This document shows, one piece after another, positions 59,701 through 64,000 of a stretch of DNA of 64,000 nucleotides. Below the pieces are notes generated by a model. That model made no database searches, was not told the origin of the DNA, and worked only from the letters and a program-made list of their open reading frames with translations. The DNA is from Montifringilla adamsi. Lineage: Eukaryota > Chordata > Aves > Passeriformes > Passeridae. Position numbers and translations under genes: made by a program. The stretch covers positions 2,602,141 to 2,666,140 of the forward strand of contig JAGGNK010010337.1 in assembly GCA_017590115.1 (NCBI GenBank). The letters run 5' to 3'. Positions within the stretch are counted from its first letter, which is position 1. Every line of letters begins with the position of its first letter.

Positions 59701-62359
59701 CTTTGAAACTTGAAATTAAATAAAGTTAAATTCCATCTTGGGAAATCAAGAAGGAAGCTACAGAAAAAAACTGACAACATCACTGAAAACAGAACAGTTT
59801 CAAACACTAGATAGCATTTCATTTCTATTAGCTTCTCGTTATGTTGCCCTGTTTTTATCTAGCTCCTTAACTATCTGGAAATATAGAATTCAACTTAGGA
59901 TGATCTCATGGAGTTAGGAGTATGATAAATGGTAATTAAATCTATTTAAATTGTCTGTATTTTAAGAAACTCTCACTAGGAGGGATGGAGAACATCTCTG
60001 CTATAGAGAAATAAATAAAACATGTTATGCAAAAGTGAATTTATGGTTCATTTGGAATTAGAGATCTACCACCTTTTCAATCCATACAAATGCATAATCT
60101 TGTCAATTAAATATTATTGTTAAGGTCTACTAGTATGTTAAAATCACTTTAAAGTGCAACTAAGGAAAATTCATGTGTGTTTATTACTCCTTAAGGGTCT
60201 ATTAGTGGGTATTTTATTCAGATTTGTGTTGTAAAATCTGCATAAACTCAGCATATTGTTATCCCCATGTGTGCATTTGTTTGGTTAAAGCATAACAGCA
60301 AATCTCTATTACTGCAACTTCTGGAAAAGTCAAGAGAACTAAAACAGTCCTAATTTTAATCAGATACAAACAGTTATCTCTACAGAAGTGAAGAGTTGAC
60401 TATTATGCAAATTGTCACAGTTAGTGGTCACCAAGCCATCACAGAAGACTGAGCAAGTCAATTATTTCAGATATTTCCAAAGACTAGTGAAGATGTATGT
60501 TTCTCATTTGCACCTTGTCTTATTCACGCCAAAATAAGAAAAATATTGCAGCCTAATGATACTTGTTGATATTTTTTTTTATACACGAAAGCTACATTAC
60601 TTCAGTTCAAATCTAAATATAAATTATGCTAGAAATCCCTTATTAGCTATGTTTTAATGGTGATATCAAAATGATTTTTGGAGTACACTGACATTTCCTG
60701 TTGGTGCAAATATTTAGAGTGAAAGATGCTTTAAAATTTGTGTATGGTATTGCTACTTTCAAGCAGTTTCTCCCCACACATCTTTTCAAAACAGAATTCT
60801 TCTTTTTGAATACTAACTATCCCTAGCTATTAACATGAAACTAATTCCCTCAACGTATGGTATAAAAAAAGTCATGTCAGACCACAAAACTGATGGTTAC
60901 TAAAGGAATTACTGTCTTTCACTTTAAAGAGAATGTCCAGCAGAAGTAGGAATAAAAACAAAAACAACTCTCAATGACTCTGATCAAAAATCCTTCTGCA
61001 CCATAGAGGTAAAAAAAAGTGCAACAAAATAGAACATATTTAAACAAATATAGAATATATCGAAAATTTGGAGGTGGGGGGGGCACCAGTGACAATGGGA
61101 ATTCTGCCATTTTCTTCACTGTTGGAAGAATTTCGTCCTGAGCAGCATACCCTTTTTAAAGCTCTCTATATTCTCGCAGATATTCCATATTATAATGTCA
61201 CTACATAAAGACTACTACATACTTTACAAGTATTAATTAATTCAAGCTCAAAGACTCATTCAGGAGAGAGTATTACAGCTACAGTTTACACGGGGAGACC
61301 CTCAAAGAGACCTGGCTTTCTTTTCCAGTGGCAGAAGTGGTGATGCGTGGTGGAGAGGAACCAATTCCATTGTAATCTGCTGCTTGCATACCTTTACATC
61401 TCACCACACATCCGTACCAAGAGCCACCCGAGGTGCAGAGCTAGGGCTGAGGAGGGACCTGCTCCGTTGGAAAAGCAAGAGGCAGTTTTGAGCCGGTCCA
61501 TGCCAGCACTGCACAGTTTAGCCCTCCAACACTCACATAAGGCAGGATACAAGGGTGGAGGTGAGGCACAGGTGCAAAAAGATGTTTTTCCCAATCCACC
61601 CAGTCGTGTGGTGGATTTCTACTGCTATTTATAATAAAGAAGAATCAATTCAAAGAGAAGGAGAGGCAAGTGTTGCTATTTTTCCTCAAGCCTAAATGCA
61701 TAATATTCTAGAGACTAGGTCAAAGGAGTTACTCACATCCAGTGAGAATATTCCTGCTCCTGTATATTTTTGAAAGCTATTTAATGCAGAATAGTAACCT
61801 AGATAACTTCCAGAAATCGTATGATGTTTATGGAGTGTTTAGATGGAAACACAAAGGGTTATCAAAGGCAATTATGTGGAGAACTAGCTTAATGCAGAAA
61901 ACTCCTGTGTCTAGAGATCAAAGTCAAATCAGAATACTGATTGCATGCAAAAATTAATTTGTTCCATCTCTTCCTAGGATTCCTCAGATTTTGGCATGAT
62001 CTGACCGTCTTTACTCAGAAAAGGATCCAAGGAACTGGTGTGTTTACACAGTATGACTGAGGTGATTGCCACTGCTGGTACATGGTAATTATTGCAAATT
62101 TGGGAGCAAGCACCGGAGTTTGTAAACTTCCAGTGACATCCATGCAGCCTGAGTGCTTCCTACACCAACTGTCTCACTCCAGTGGATTTTATTGGCTTCT
62201 CAACCCTCTACAGCATTTATGATTAATCTACAAAAACATTGTGAAAGAACAGAACCTTTAAAAAGGTAAAACAAGTCAGGAAATCAGGAAATCTTTAAAA
62301 CGAGCACTGGGTATTTCTTATCCAACTTTAGGTATTAAAATTCCAGCAACATCTATGGC

Positions 62360-62785
62360 TCAGATATAAAACCACGCTGCCGCGCTGCCTTTTCTGCAGA
62401 GGATCCTGCCTCTCCAGGAGGAACGCCAATCTTGCCATTTTCTACCTTTCCCCAATCTGTCAAAACTCCAGCGGCGCTTCAGGCGCGCTTTCGGCCGGCG
62501 ATCAGCGGCTGGCAGCGAGGAGCCGTGGCGGCACTCGGGACGGAGCCCGGGTCAGGTCGGACAGGGTCCGTGCAGCCGGGGCGATGCCCGGCAGGCGCTG
62601 CCGCCCGCAGCGCTCGGCGGAGCCGCCGCTCCCGCCCGGAGCCGCGGCCGCGGGCCGGCTGCTCCGCCGGGCTGCATGGGGCCGGCAGCGAGCCCGTAAC
62701 AATGGCCCTTTGTCCAGCTGTGGCCGCTTCCCCCTCTGCAGCCAGGCCTTATCTGCTCAGGAAATGCCTGCTTTAACTGACAGGT
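62360..62785 (+). promoter_or_regulatory. Intragenic CpG island with promoter-like motifs
   Basis: From 62461 to 62700 I count about 39 CpG dinucleotides in 240 nt, against almost none in the flanking AT-rich intron. A TATA-like TATAAAA lies at 62365-62371 on the plus strand, roughly 30 bp before the GC-rich part. AACAAT and CTTTGT (62698-62713) form an inverted SOX-type pair, and CTTATCT (62748-62754) is a GATA-type site in reverse. A consensus-like donor, ACAG|GTAGG, follows at 62783/62784 on the plus strand. It could be an alternative SOX6 promoter, an antisense lncRNA promoter or a GC-rich enhancer. The sequence alone does not decide. Confidence 0.6.
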
Positions 62786-63106
62786 AGGAGATTAAATCTA
62801 CAGCTGCCGAAACACAATCTCCGCTCTGTTAGATAGGCTTTCATTGAAACGCGCTACAAACACATAATTTGTTTATGTTGTACCAGCAATCTTTGACAAA
62901 GCAGACTGTCTAGCTGAGACAAATGTGGTTAAACCCATTTATTGTATTATTTCTGCTACACAGAACAAGCTCTTAAAACGTAGAAACTACACAAGGCACA
63001 AAGCTCTAGCTGTCTCAAGAAATCAAGAATAGATGAGTTCTTGTTACACTAGCCCCCTTTGCGCAGCATAGCATGTGCCCTCCTGGAAAACATCCACTGT
63101 GATTTC

Positions 63107-63172
63107 TTTCTTTTTTTTTTTTTTTTTTTTTTTACTCTCCCCCCCCCCCCCCTTTTTTTTTTTTTTTTCTTT
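63107..63172 (+). repeat. Poly-T / poly-C / poly-T pyrimidine tract
   Basis: About 23 T (63111-63133), then ACTCT, 14 C (63139-63152), and 16 T (63153-63168) followed by CTTT. The strand is almost pure pyrimidine for about 65 nt, with an approximate mirror arrangement. Confidence 0.95.
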
Positions 63173-64000
63173 TAAAGGGGATGGTTCAATGATGTTTATG
63201 TTTCCAGGTTTTAAAGTTTCTTTTGTTTTCTCTAGCATCAATAGCTATAAAACAACTAAGTTGGTCAAAGGATGCCTTTAGTTTTAAGAAACAAGGGGAT
63301 ATTTTTGAGAGACAACTTCTCAAAGAAAGAATCATTTTCCAGACACACTGTCTGGTCGTCCTGGCTTAATGCATGCTCAAACTGAAGTTTTGCCTGACTA
63401 ATGAATGCCGGACTGACACCCCCCACCCCTTCTCTCTCTGTTTTTTAATCATCAATCACCTATTTCTCAAAACATTACTTCATTTTTGTTACACCTTCTG
63501 CCTTATTTTAAAATAATATTGCTGGCTGTTTATTTCAAATGAAAGGCACGGGGAACTGATGAATTAAGTGTTTATAAATCTGAGTTTTCAGATTGAAAAC
63601 AACCTTTTCCATAATGCAAAGGCTTTATAAGTAAAACCTGTCCTTTTGCCTGAGTTTCTTCTGGCCATATATTACTCCCAGTAAACTCTGCTACAAAAAC
63701 TAAATGAGTGCTATATACTGAATATGAGAAGGGCAATGTTTGAAAAGGAGAGCCTCAGAAATTTACTCCAGTGGAGCAGGACTCCCAAGAACACTGTGGC
63801 CCATAGCATTCTTGTCTCTCTGTATTTAAGACTCCATTCTCTGCTGATCTGCATATGCATCTCCAGTTAATGTTACTGGGAGTTGTGTGCACACACAGAT
63901 GTGCTCAGCGACTGGCATGTTCAAACATCCCTTCACTCTAGTGAAATTTAATAAATGAGCTTTCCCAGTGTTATTAATACAAATGCTCAATAAGGAAGAT

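Larger units (their letters stand above)
53651..64000. other. SOX6 intron, right end of window
   Basis: This intron lies upstream of the VQGHMPPL exon on the SOX6 strand and runs past position 64000. The preceding Q-rich coiled-coil exon was not seen here. It contains a G/T-rich low-complexity tract (56647-56704), a CpG island with promoter-like motifs (about 62360-62785) and a T-C-T homopolymer mirror tract (63107-63172). The rest is AT-rich with no supported features. Confidence 0.8.

Noticed and set aside
62432..62787. Overlapping Ala/Arg/Pro-rich open frames in the CpG island
   Set aside because: High GC suppresses stop codons. Such frames are expected without coding function.
53651..64000. 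Search for the upstream Q-rich coiled-coil exon
   Set aside because: No CAG/CAA-rich minus-strand exon ending before VQGHMPPL was seen.

Overview
This is vertebrate nuclear DNA, almost entirely intronic, from inside the SOX6 transcription-factor gene. SOX6 lies on the minus strand and is read from high to low coordinates. The likely host is a bird, probably a songbird. A CR1 retroposon end with the avian TAGAATCATAGAATC repeat lies near 25.7 kb. Two solo-LTR-like elements (9.9-10.5 kb and 13.5-13.9 kb) and an older LTR fragment (23.0-23.4 kb) resemble LTR families I know from bird, mainly passerine, genomes. No prokaryotic genes, CRISPR arrays, rRNA or tRNA genes were seen.

Five SOX6 coding exons can be placed with splice sites and matching phase: 53527-53650, 45155-45234, 20958-21107, 16938-17118 and 14130-14320. 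Joined in that order they total 726 nt (242 codons). They cover the central part of the protein, from just after the N-terminal coiled-coil/Q-rich region, through the PLNLS CtBP-type motif, to the second coiled coil and the short poly-Gln tract. The N-terminal exons lie beyond position 64000. The HMG-box exons lie before position 1.

The most interesting coding signal is a sixth exon candidate at 48170-48268, inside the 45.2-53.5 kb intron on the SOX6 strand. It is exactly 99 nt, fully open, phase 1-1, and bounded by an AG acceptor and a GTAAGT donor. It would insert 33 codons between ...ITYKP and DNYPVQ... without changing frame. I do not recognise it from known SOX6 isoforms.

The remainder is AT-rich intron with microsatellites, homopolymer tracts and scattered CpG-containing blocks that look like conserved noncoding elements. 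At the right end (about 62.36-62.79 kb) is a compact CpG island. It has a TATA-like box on the plus strand, an inverted pair of SOX-type sites and a GATA-type site, and is a candidate intragenic or antisense promoter. All calls are by eye. Homology statements come from memory of the families and were not searched.
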